A program made the translations under genes and the position numbers. Below, piece by piece: positions 61,101-64,000 of a DNA stretch of 64,000 nucleotides; positions within the stretch are counted from its first letter, which is position 1; each line of letters starts with the position of its first letter. The notes beneath the pieces were generated by a model. That model was not told the origin of the DNA and searched no databases. It worked only from the letters and a program-made list of their open reading frames with translations. Origin of the DNA: Mesocentrotus franciscanus. Its lineage: Eukaryota; Echinodermata; Echinoidea; Camarodonta; Strongylocentrotidae. The DNA is taken from the NCBI GenBank assembly GCA_037976565.1, contig CP137670.1, positions 19,703,744 to 19,767,743 of the forward strand, read 5' to 3'.

Positions 61101-63422
61101 TTTTGTTGGTATAATCGAACTAGTACCATTCTTTTTTGCCGTCGATATTTTCTCTTAATTTTAACTCTCTTTCTCTTTGGCTTTAAATCTAATATCAAAG
61201 TCATGCATTTTGATAACCTTCATTGTTAGAATAATGCTGGTCAAAGCGTAGTAGAGCAAAGCACTGTTAAAATTTTACTTATTATTGAAGCCAATTTTTC
61301 TAGCTTTTATGCAATCGAACTAGTACCATTCATGCAGTCGACATTGCTCCTCAATTTCCTTCACTCTCACTCTCTCTCTCTCCCCTCTCCCTCTCTCTCT
61401 CTTTCTCTCTTTCACTCTTTCTCTTTTCCTCTCTCATCCGTCTTCGCATTCAATTTCCATCTCCATTTTCCCCATTTTCAACCACATATCATTTCTATGA
61501 AAACTAAAACCCCTCTCTAATTTTCCACACTTTCTTTCCCCCCCCCCTCCCTCCCTCCCTCCGCCTCACCCTCTCTCTATCTTCCCCCTCTCGCCTCCTC
61601 TCATCAATATTCGCGTTCTTTCCCCAGCTCCCCCATTCTCAACTATATTTTTTCTGTAAAAACGAATGTTCCTTTTTAACTTCCCACAATCTTACGTACC
61701 TAATTGCCCCCCCCCCTTCCTTCCTTCATCACTGCCTGTCTCTTTTTCTTCTTAACTGTCGTTATCTCTCTTCTATCTAGTTTTCTCGTGATATCCACAT
61801 ATATTTTACAAGTATTTTTTTGTTTAACCATATGGTCCAATTTCTGAACAAACCTCTTTCCCCATCAATTCAAATTGAATAGAATTATGTTTTCAGTATA
61901 ATATTCCATCGCCAACACAATGCTACATGATTTTTGGAATAGAAATGGCCGACTCACCAAGAAACAAGGTCAAGATCGGGTCCTAATTGCTGCAAAAACA
62001 CTTCAAACTCTTCACTGTCACAATCCTCTAAATACTGCTGACGCCTCCTACGACGGCTGACTGAAAGGAGCGCTTCGCTCACACTGTGAAAGCCTTCAGT
62101 GAAATCCGTTAAACTAATTCGTCCATCGCCATCTCCATCTAATGCCTGCACGAAACAATGAGATAATTAATTATTAATTTATATTGGCGCAATTTCACCT
62201 TTGCACTGCATATTAATTTATTCAATTCTTCAAAATTTGCTTGTGTGTTTGAATTCGTGTATTGATATTTACTTGAGTGTTCTTAATGTTTTCCTCTGGG
62301 ACACATTGTATAGGGCCTATGTGGCAGATGTACAATGTATGTGAAATAATTTCTTTGTCATTGAAGCGAAAATTTGCTATCATATATCCCCATTGGCTTC
62401 GTAGAGAGCCCACGTAAAACACGACAACAGCTATCAAAGTGGTATATGTTTCTAAAAGTGAAATATTTTTGTGTTACTCTCTCTCTCTCTAATGCTTTAA
62501 AATAATGATATTTGTCACATCTTAGCATAGTGAGGATTTTACTCTCCAGTTTAAAAATAACTTCATCATGAAATGAGTTTTGCCATTTAGGTAAACTGTT
62601 GTCCATAAAGTTGGAATTATAATTGTATTTTACCTCTATGTATGAAGAGATTGTGACAATATGATGAATTCTTGAGAGATATAAAGCTTATCTTCTTAGA
62701 ATGTTATTGATGAATTCAAAGAGTCATAGAGATTGATCAATACAGTTATGAAAATATGTTTATAAAACTTGGGGGTGTTTCACAAAGACTAAGATCGACT
62801 TTAAGTTGGACTTAAGTATAGCAGGCCGTTCATGCCATTGTTTGCTCTCATCATTTACTGGCATTGGTCTCTCAAGGGACATACAAATCATGGTAAAAAA
62901 TCTACAGAATTTACATTTTTTGATAATTCATTATTGAAGGAAAAAATATTATCTGAAGATCATAATGCCAACTTAATGGTGAGAGCAAAAAATGGCATGA
63001 ACGGCCTTTTATACTTAAGTCCAACTTAAAGTCGATCTTAGTCTTTGTGAAACACCCCCACTGGTCTATCAAGAAGAACTCATACTTTTAACAATAATGT
63101 CATAAAAAGAGGTGAGAAAAGTTATTCCAACTTTAAAGGCAGCAGTATGTATCTTTACTTGAAAATATGAAAAAAGTAAGGGAGTGGTATATGTTTGTCG
63201 GGCAACACCCATTTCAAACTGAAATTCTCACCTCAAATATGTGTTCGAGTTCATCCCTGTCCAGATTTTCGCAGACCACCTCCAGCTCTTCCCATTCAAT
63301 ATATCCATTACCATCCAGATCGCAAGCATCGAAAAGCTGCTGAATTGCCTCTGGGCTCGGACCGTTGGTGGCGCTGCCAATCTCCGCCGGAGGTTGCGGA
63401 TTTTCGGATGACGTCCTCAAAC
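28194..63422 (-). CDS. RASEF: RASEF (Rab45) ortholog, multi-exon gene; whole-locus entry
   Basis: This is an atypical Rab GTPase gene with the order EF-hand pair, coiled coil, disordered linker, Rab domain. I joined exons by hand from GT..AG borders, and every junction is phase-consistent. Diagnostic pieces are the [10 protein letters not shown]-loop, WDTAGQERF switch II, NKLD and ETSAK guanine motifs, the linker signature [12 protein letters not shown], and a coiled coil that tracks vertebrate RASEF segment by segment. From the ATG at 57267 the joined exons give about 728 codons, against about 740 residues in vertebrate RASEF. RASEF proteins are known as membrane-traffic or scaffold GTPases that self-associate through the coiled coil. 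The last coding exon, expected to carry the prenylated cysteines, was not found below 28194. CRACR2A and RAB44 share this architecture, but the linker signature points to RASEF. Exons are listed separately. Confidence 0.92.
28326..29394. mobile_element. Inverted-repeat element carrying a ~145-bp minisatellite with DR1 motifs
   Basis: The ends are ATGCCTCCGC (28326-28335) and GCGGAGGCAT (29385-29394), and the right end also forms a small hairpin with ATGCCTCCGG at 29365. Inside, six units begin with CCCTGTGACCTTTGACCT at about 28454, 28595, 28740, 28884, 29035 and 29186 (spacing 141-151 bp). A run of CGTACGTACGGACGGACGG precedes the right end. It lies in the intron between the last two recognised RASEF exons. 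Confidence 0.85.
29776..29895 (-). CDS. RASEF: RASEF exon: G4 motif (NKLD) of the Rab domain
   Basis: A 120-nt exon, phase 0 to phase 0, acceptor CTCCTATAG and donor GCAACG|GTAAGC. It reads [20 protein letters not shown] and continues to the [15 protein letters not shown] segment. NKLD binds the guanine base. The residues after it match the RASEF/Rab45 pattern, where classical Rabs have a different spacing. Confidence 0.94.
29973..30356 (+). mobile_element. TTAA-bounded short element, family T384, copy 2
   Basis: Flanked by TTAA at 29969-29972 and 30357-30360, with ends AGATAAAGTTGAGTTCTGG and CCAGAACTCAACCTTCTCT. The 384-bp interior is highly similar to 2191-2568. Sits in a RASEF intron. 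Confidence 0.87.
31057..31253 (-). CDS. RASEF: RASEF exon: switch I end to switch II (WDTAGQERF)
   Basis: A 197-nt exon entering in phase 1 and ending in phase 0, acceptor CATACAG and donor ATTGAG|GTAAGC. It reads [40 protein letters not shown] and [20 protein letters not shown], then WIEAIE. The catalytic Gln of DTAGQE is present, so the GTPase is predicted to be competent. [19 protein letters not shown] is a strong RASEF/Rab signature. Confidence 0.96.
31306..31491. mobile_element. 186-bp TTAA-bounded element (family T188), copy 1
   Basis: Bounded by TTAA (31302-31305 and 31492-31495). Begins AGGCCAACTGCACTAC and ends CTAGTGTAGATAGGCT. Its reverse complement matches 41053-41242 across the whole length, including ACCAGCAGGGTGGTCTAATC. 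Confidence 0.82.
31670..31949. mobile_element. 280-bp long inverted-repeat element (family GGGGGTG)
   Basis: Starts GGGGGTGTTTCACAAATACT and ends AGTCTTTGTGAAACACCCCC, with the same inner arms as the copies at 7923 and 62771. The centre is rearranged relative to the others. Intronic in RASEF. Confidence 0.87.
32404..32542 (-). CDS. RASEF: RASEF exon: P-loop (G1) of the Rab domain
   Basis: A 139-nt exon, phase 0 in and phase 1 out, acceptor GTTGTAG and donor ACGTTAG|GTAAGA. It reads [40 protein letters not shown] and [16 protein letters not shown] is the Walker A P-loop and the Thr of NSTLG is in the switch I position. The Pro/Thr-rich leader is the end of the disordered linker. Confidence 0.96.
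32604..32771. mobile_element. GGGGCC-ended inverted-repeat element, copy 1
   Basis: Ends CATGGGGCCTGTC and GACGGGGCCATG. The interior holds repeated words of the type TTGCGATTGATATCAATC and GATTGATTCGGATCAATCGC. Diverged sister copy at 43569-43734. Intronic. Confidence 0.72.
33369..33668. repeat. Large near-perfect inverted repeat, 103-bp arms
   Basis: The left arm 33369-33471 and right arm 33566-33668 are reverse complements apart from a few changes and small gaps, separated by a 94-bp centre. Both outer ends read ATGGATGGTA / TACCATCCAT. Likely a foldback/MITE-type element in the RASEF intron before the P-loop exon; no coding content. Confidence 0.9.
34774..34998 (-). CDS. RASEF: RASEF exon: Ser/Arg/His-rich disordered linker
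   Basis: A 225-nt exon (75 codons), phase 0 to phase 0, acceptor TTTCTAG and donor CAACAG|GTAACT. The product is rich in Ser, Arg, His and Gln: [20 protein letters not shown], then a [20 protein letters not shown] stretch and ALPQLPQQ. No folded domain is expected. The RxxS/SP sites suggest phosphorylation (inference). Confidence 0.88.
35857..35960 (-). CDS. RASEF: RASEF exon: STLRDPNE linker signature
   Basis: A 104-nt exon, phase 1 in and phase 0 out, acceptor CCCCCCGCAG and donor TCCATG|GTACGT. It reads [20 protein letters not shown] followed by [15 protein letters not shown]. The [16 protein letters not shown] string is the most RASEF-specific piece of the whole gene: vertebrate RASEF has the same string at the same place between coiled coil and Rab domain, so it is likely a conserved binding segment. 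Confidence 0.93.
36125..37040. mobile_element. 916-bp TA-bounded inverted-repeat element
   Basis: Flanked by TA on both sides. The ends are CACTGCAAAAACCAG and CTGGTTTTTGCAGTG, followed inward by repeated palindromic words of the TGTTAAATTTAACA and GGTGTTA type. TA target duplication and CACTGnAAAA ends suggest a Tc1/mariner-like or similar DNA transposon relic. No transposase frame. Intronic in RASEF. Confidence 0.8.
37703..37732 (-). CDS. RASEF: Possible RASEF 30-nt microexon
   Basis: ATCAG|GAGCGAG...TTTCTAG|GTGAGA encloses 30 nt with phase 1 on both sides, so it can be included or skipped without disturbing the frame. It would insert [10 protein letters not shown] between YPDDG and DSGNSTL. 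The donor is strong and the acceptor tract only moderate. Vertebrate RASEF has no clear counterpart that I know. Treat as a candidate. Confidence 0.4.
   Translation of the reverse strand, partial: ERENFLKNF
38476..38545 (-). pseudogene. Decayed duplicate of the RASEF exon at 38811-38935
   Basis: The minus strand reads [15 protein letters not shown] before a donor AATGGAG|GTGAAC, against [16 protein letters not shown] and GATGGAG|GTAAAC in the real exon. The frame, donor position and donor phase 1 are kept, but a TAC-to-TAA change stops the frame and the 5' half of the exon with its acceptor is not recognisable. It lies about 330 bp downstream of the intact exon, in the same orientation. Confidence 0.65.
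38811..38935 (-). CDS. RASEF: RASEF exon: linker, Gly/Tyr/Asp-rich
   Basis: A 125-nt exon, phase 2 in and phase 1 out, acceptor CATGTCAG and donor GATGGAG|GTAAAC. It reads [20 protein letters not shown], then [20 protein letters not shown] and G. No folded domain. Phase continuity with both neighbours supports it, and a decayed copy lies at 38476-38545. Confidence 0.87.
39530..39755. repeat. Imperfect (TATAAC)n hexamer tract
   Basis: Runs of AACTATAACCATAACTATAAC and CTAACTCTAACTCTAACT. Telomere-like in appearance, but the unit is variable and the position is intronic. Confidence 0.85.
39940..40028 (-). CDS. RASEF: RASEF exon: after the coiled coil
   Basis: An 89-nt exon, phase 0 in and phase 2 out, acceptor CTTAACAG and donor GGACCC|GTAAGT. 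It reads [20 protein letters not shown] followed by [10 protein letters not shown]. It begins a low-complexity linker with basic Ser/Thr sites just after the last coiled-coil heptads. Confidence 0.88.
40870..40936 (-). CDS. RASEF: RASEF exon: last coiled-coil segment
   Basis: A 67-nt exon, phase 2 in and phase 0 out, acceptor ATCCACAG and donor TCGAGA|GTAAGT. It reads [20 protein letters not shown] followed by SR. The [15 protein letters not shown] string matches the RASEF KLHDSNDGLRSALEN position closely. Confidence 0.94.
41053..41242. mobile_element. 190-bp TTAA-bounded element (family T188), copy 2
   Basis: Bounded by TTAA (41049-41052 and 41243-41246). Begins AGCCCGTCTGCACTAG and ends TAGTGCATTGCGGCT. 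Reverse-complement match to 31306-31491, so inserted in the opposite orientation. Confidence 0.82.
41274..41342 (-). CDS. RASEF: RASEF exon: coiled coil
   Basis: A 69-nt exon, phase 2 in and phase 2 out, acceptor TTCTATAG and donor TTATTACA|GTAAGT. It reads [20 protein letters not shown] and LL, with Leu spacing that fits heptads; the family equivalent is the [20 protein letters not shown] region. Confidence 0.93.
42123..42322 (-). CDS. RASEF: RASEF exon: main coiled-coil segment
   Basis: A 200-nt exon, phase 0 in and phase 2 out, acceptor CTTTCGAAAG and donor ATCAAA|GTAAGT. It reads [40 protein letters not shown] and [20 protein letters not shown] before QNGFIS. The [21 protein letters not shown] string is a RASEF hallmark. 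A long plus-strand frame over this exon is only its antisense fused to a neighbouring triplet repeat. Confidence 0.95.
42412..42800. repeat. (TAC/CTA)n trinucleotide tract with TTC interruptions
   Basis: Nearly 390 bp of CTA triplets, broken by TTACTG and TTC segments and a non-repeat patch at about 42550-42640. It starts only 90 bp upstream of the acceptor of the 42322 exon, inside the RASEF intron. Confidence 0.95.
43424..43519 (-). CDS. RASEF: RASEF exon: coiled coil, accepts two alternative upstream exons
   Basis: A 96-nt exon (32 codons), phase 0 to phase 0, acceptor CTGTTTTAG and donor ACACACA|GTAAGT. It reads [20 protein letters not shown] followed by [12 protein letters not shown], a clear heptad-rich coiled coil. 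It fits directly after the 46428 exon (RVRKE|ERERIE) and also after the large exon ending at 43929. Confidence 0.94.
43569..43734. mobile_element. GGGGCC-ended inverted-repeat element, copy 2
   Basis: The ends are CCAGGGCCCC and GGGGCCCTGG. The interior has GATTGATATCAATCG and CGATTAATCGCAATTG words shared with 32604-32771. Placed between two RASEF exons. Confidence 0.75.
43929..45296 (-). CDS. RASEF: Large alternative first (or cassette) RASEF exon, 456 codons, disordered with KPTPF repeats
   Basis: The frame opens with ATG at 45296 (context CACAATGG) and stays open for 1368 nt to a phase-0 donor CTTCGCAG|GTATAC at 43929, matching the acceptor at 43519. The product starts [20 protein letters not shown] and is rich in Gln, Pro, Ser and His. 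Four motifs recur: [24 protein letters not shown] and HYKATPLV, and a [24 protein letters not shown] pair is tandem. An in-frame TGA at 45350 argues for an independent start, but a weak acceptor TTTGAG|GAATAT at 45335 would allow a phase-0 internal exon. That would split the coiled coil, so I favour an alternative first exon without EF-hands. I know no vertebrate RASEF counterpart. Confidence 0.75.
46428..46518 (-). CDS. RASEF: RASEF exon: start of the long coiled coil
   Basis: A 91-nt exon, phase 2 in and phase 0 out, acceptor GGAAACAG and donor AAAGAG|GTAGGA. It reads [20 protein letters not shown] followed by [10 protein letters not shown]. The family equivalent is the QLSELEEEMDQRIQ stretch. 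Confidence 0.93.
47740..47889 (-). CDS. RASEF: RASEF exon: conserved segment joining EF-hands to coiled coil
   Basis: A 150-nt exon, phase 2 in and phase 2 out, acceptor TTCTTCTTAG and donor AAAAAG|GTATAT. It reads [40 protein letters not shown] and VDRLEKSLK. In vertebrate RASEF the corresponding part reads EEQVSTLYQ...YEHVIKNFIREIR. Both EF-hand modules of this locus end in the phase this exon needs, which makes it the likely hub for alternative N-termini. Confidence 0.94.
49465..49841 (-). mobile_element. TTAA-bounded short element, family T384, copy 3 (reversed)
   Basis: Bounded by TTAA at 49461-49464 and 49842-49845. The ends AGGTATATACCAGTTTTGG and CCAGAACTGGTTTATACCT have diverged from the other copies, but the interior (ACATCTTTCTGTGTACAGTG, CTTGCAGTACACACCAATAC) is the reverse complement of 2191-2568 and 29973-30356. 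Confidence 0.82.
50057..50214. repeat. 158-bp palindrome, 68-bp arms, 22-bp loop
   Basis: The left arm 50057-50124 and right arm 50147-50214 pair over their whole length. The inner 23 bp (50102-50124 against 50147-50169) are a perfect inverted repeat, and TTCATTATACGATCTA pairs further out. It would fold into a strong hairpin. No ORF. Confidence 0.92.
52110..52530. repeat. (TA)n run followed by a diverged ~115-bp tandem repeat
   Basis: The TA/TTTATA run ends near 52158. Then GTCCGTAACAGTCTGTACTA...GTTTTTAAAG, GTCTGTAACAGTCTGTTCTA...GTTTTTAAAG and a weaker third unit follow in direct order. Confidence 0.7.
53155..53275. repeat. Dispersed repeat with (AAT)n head, copy 2
   Basis: (AAT)n is followed by GTTTACCCAGGGTAGCCAC and CTCCTGATGGCCCTGTAATC, matching the order at 22115-22290. 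Confidence 0.68.
54119..55775. repeat. Two tandem copies of a ~750-900 bp segment containing (CT)n
   Basis: Copy 1 is about 54119-55020 and copy 2 about 55040-55775. Shared landmarks are ACATT(G/A)CAGAGTTGCCA, a (CT)n tract (54321-54540 in copy 1; short in copy 2), GTGATGAGT(T/C)ACTTCTA, ATGTCACGCATTTACTT and CATTTTCGAGTACC. A third copy of the 3' part lies at 58466-59010 and is closest to copy 2. No coding content. Confidence 0.85.
56831..57267 (-). CDS. RASEF: RASEF N-terminal exon B: own ATG, EF-hand pair in one exon
   Basis: Starts at an ATG in near-ideal context (GAAACCATGGAC). An in-frame ATG 13 codons upstream (57306) directly follows an in-frame TGA, so translation starts in this exon. 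The product begins [22 protein letters not shown] loop 1 is [12 protein letters not shown], with Asp at position 12. Loop 2 is [12 protein letters not shown], canonical with Glu at position 12. A Gly-rich basic linker then leads to [13 protein letters not shown]. The donor TTGCCAAG|GTGCGT is in phase 2, matching the exon at 47889. The AWQ...LG ending aligns with vertebrate RASEF. The (GGT)n-encoded poly-Gly may vary in length. Confidence 0.93.
57307..58465. other. Upstream region of exon B; no gene seen
   Basis: Presumed 5'UTR and promoter of the exon B transcript, and an intron for transcripts starting upstream. A CTGCAG acceptor-like site directly precedes 57306 on the minus strand, so a separate 5'UTR exon is possible. 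A small AT-rich inverted repeat lies at about 58293-58352. No TATA box is obvious. Confidence 0.4.
58466..59010. repeat. Third copy of the segment repeated at 54119-55775
   Basis: Matches 55263-55775 nearly base for base, with a longer (CT)n head and small indels. Confidence 0.85.
60003..60198 (+). mobile_element. Non-LTR retrotransposon ORF2 C-terminal remnant
   Basis: The frame reads [15 protein letters not shown], a TAG stop, then [20 protein letters not shown] and [14 protein letters not shown]. The succession KRRxLxWFGHV, G(T)xGRRKRxR, WxDNIKxxTG is the known C-terminal tail of invertebrate LINE reverse-transcriptase proteins. Only the tail remains and it contains a stop. The relic is interrupted by the element at 60199 and its sequence resumes at 60762. 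Confidence 0.78.
60199..60757. mobile_element. 559-bp TTAA-bounded element inserted in the LINE remnant
   Basis: Flanked by TTAA (60195-60198 and 60758-60761). The terminal inverted repeats are AGGGATAGTTGAGTT and AACTCAACTATCCCT. The interior has no transposase. Its TIR resembles that of the T384 family (AGATAAAGTTGAGTT), suggesting the same enzyme source. Confidence 0.85.
60762..61957. other. Non-coding; CT-rich and C-rich tracts
   Basis: Positions 61355-61440 and 61535-61740 are pyrimidine-rich with (C)n and (CCCT)n runs. A diverged duplication of about 260 bp is hinted at by paired words (GATAACCTTCATTGT at 60989 and 61213; ATCGAACTAGTACCATTC at 61106 and 61314). Confidence 0.55.
61958..62145 (-). 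CDS. RASEF: RASEF N-terminal module A, second exon: EF-hand 2 and link to coiled coil
   Basis: A 188-nt exon, phase 0 in and phase 2 out, acceptor TTTCGTGCAG and donor TTTCTTG|GTGAGT. It reads [40 protein letters not shown] and [20 protein letters not shown] before VS. The EF loop is [12 protein letters not shown], with Asp at position 12. FEVFLQQLG occupies the place of AWQ...LG in exon B, and the phase-2 end joins the exon at 47889 to give [13 protein letters not shown]. It can therefore replace exon B as the head of the protein. Confidence 0.88.
62771..63059. mobile_element. 289-bp long inverted-repeat element (family GGGGGTG)
   Basis: Begins GGGGGTGTTTCACAAAGACT and ends with the complementary AGTCTTTGTGAAACACCCCC, with arms continuing through TAAGATCGACTTTAAGTTGG. 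It lies in the intron between the two exons of EF-hand module A. Confidence 0.9.
63232..63422 (-). CDS. RASEF: RASEF N-terminal module A, first recognised exon: EF-hand 1
   Basis: A 191-nt exon, phase 1 in and phase 0 out, acceptor TTTCTCTTAG and donor ATTTGAG|GTGAGA. It reads [40 protein letters not shown] and [20 protein letters not shown] before HIFE. The EF loop [12 protein letters not shown] is canonical with Glu at position 12. Because it enters in phase 1 it needs an upstream exon with the start codon, which may be outside the window. A candidate exon lies at 63729-63923. Confidence 0.88.
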
Positions 63423-63595
63423 CTAAGAGAAAATCGAATTTATTTGAATTATATTTCAGATACTTGGGAACGAGCAGCACCTTGAACGTTCAAAACTTAT
63501 CTGTAATTGGCGATTTCATGGTTTAGACCTATACAATCTCCGCATGCAACCAAACATGTTTTGAAAGGCGTTGTCGATCTGTCATGTATGCCCCA

Positions 63596-63675
63596 TCCGA
63601 CTAATACAATCATTAGCAGAAATGCTTACAAATACTAAACAATCATTAGCAGAAATGCTCACAAATACTAAACAA
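63596..63675. repeat. 35-bp tandem duplication
   Basis: ACAATCATTAGCAGAAATGC followed by T(T/C)ACAAATACTAA occurs twice back to back. Confidence 0.85.
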
Positions 63676-63728
63676 TCTTCATATTTAATTTCCTTTGCTC
63701 ATCGTTGCTCAATATGGCATATATTCAC

Positions 63729-63923
63729 CTCCAAATTCAGAAACTCCCACGTGCCATTGTATTTCAAACCTAGCCTGGGGCCTCGTTGAATATAACCTAA
63801 CTCGGAAATTCTCAATTTGTTGGCTCATAATATATTTTGTTATAATTGAACGACGAAGCATGCGATATTTGTATAATATCGTAGTGCAAGACGATATAAC
63901 ATGGGCCACAGATATTGATGTAC
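63729..63923 (-). CDS. Candidate upstream exon of RASEF module A (tentative)
   Basis: A good pyrimidine tract and acceptor (ATCATGTCAG|GTACAT) and a donor (TTGGAG|GTGAAT) enclose a fully open 195-nt segment that enters and leaves in phase 1, which fits the acceptor at 63422. It contains ATGs in frame (63930 and 63821), so it could also be a first exon. The product (for example MSQQIENFRVRLYSTRPQAR) matches no family I know and the DNA may be repeat-derived. Confidence 0.3.
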
Positions 63924-64000
63924 CTGACATGATGGTAATGATGACGAAGATGGAGATGACAACGTCAATGATATCTAAGATAAATGGCCATGGAATGATG

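Overview
The window is eukaryotic, AT-rich, intron-containing DNA dominated by non-coding sequence, simple repeats and small transposon relics. The one gene I can support is on the minus strand: an ortholog of RASEF (Rab45), an atypical Rab GTPase that carries EF-hands and a coiled coil in front of its GTPase domain. Intron sizes, repeat content and family relationship suggest a marine invertebrate deuterostome, most likely an echinoderm. That assignment is an inference from sequence style, not a proof.

Layout. Positions 1-3607 hold simple repeats and one TTAA-bounded short element. Positions 3608-17171 hold the same ~6.5 kb block twice in direct orientation, separated by a run of exactly 500 N (10152-10651). 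This looks like two haplotypes placed in tandem by the assembler. A third partial copy (~775 bp) follows to about 17970. Positions 17972-28193 are the 3' side of RASEF, with no recognisable gene but a 744-bp piggyBac-type element and a 20-bp minisatellite. RASEF exons run from 28194 to 63422, read from high to low coordinates. The GTPase exons lie at 28.2-32.5 kb, the linker exons at 34.8-40.0 kb, the coiled-coil exons at 40.9-47.9 kb and the N-terminal EF-hand exons at 56.8-57.3 kb and 62-63.4 kb. The introns are full of short terminal-inverted-repeat elements.

How the gene works. All internal exons have GT..AG borders and matching phases, so the model reads through from an ATG at 57267 to 28194 (about 728 codons, close to the ~740 residues of vertebrate RASEF). 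The terminal exon with the expected C-terminal cysteine prenylation motif was not found. The most interesting feature is a choice of N-termini. Two different EF-hand pairs (63422-61958 as two exons; 57267-56831 as one exon with its own ATG) both end in phase 2 and can splice to the same coiled-coil exon at 47889. A third large exon (45296-43929, own ATG, 456 codons, disordered, with KPTPF-type repeats) ends in phase 0 and can splice into the middle of the coiled coil. The locus therefore appears able to attach alternative regulatory heads to one Rab GTPase. A decayed duplicate of a linker exon and a possible 30-nt microexon are also visible.

Mobile DNA. There are two non-LTR retrotransposon fragments (one present in both copies of the duplicated block), at least four families of TTAA-bounded short elements, a TA-bounded 916-bp element, a ~288-bp long-inverted-repeat family, a GGGGCC-ended family, a minisatellite element whose unit carries a perfect nuclear-receptor DR1 sequence, and two large palindromes.
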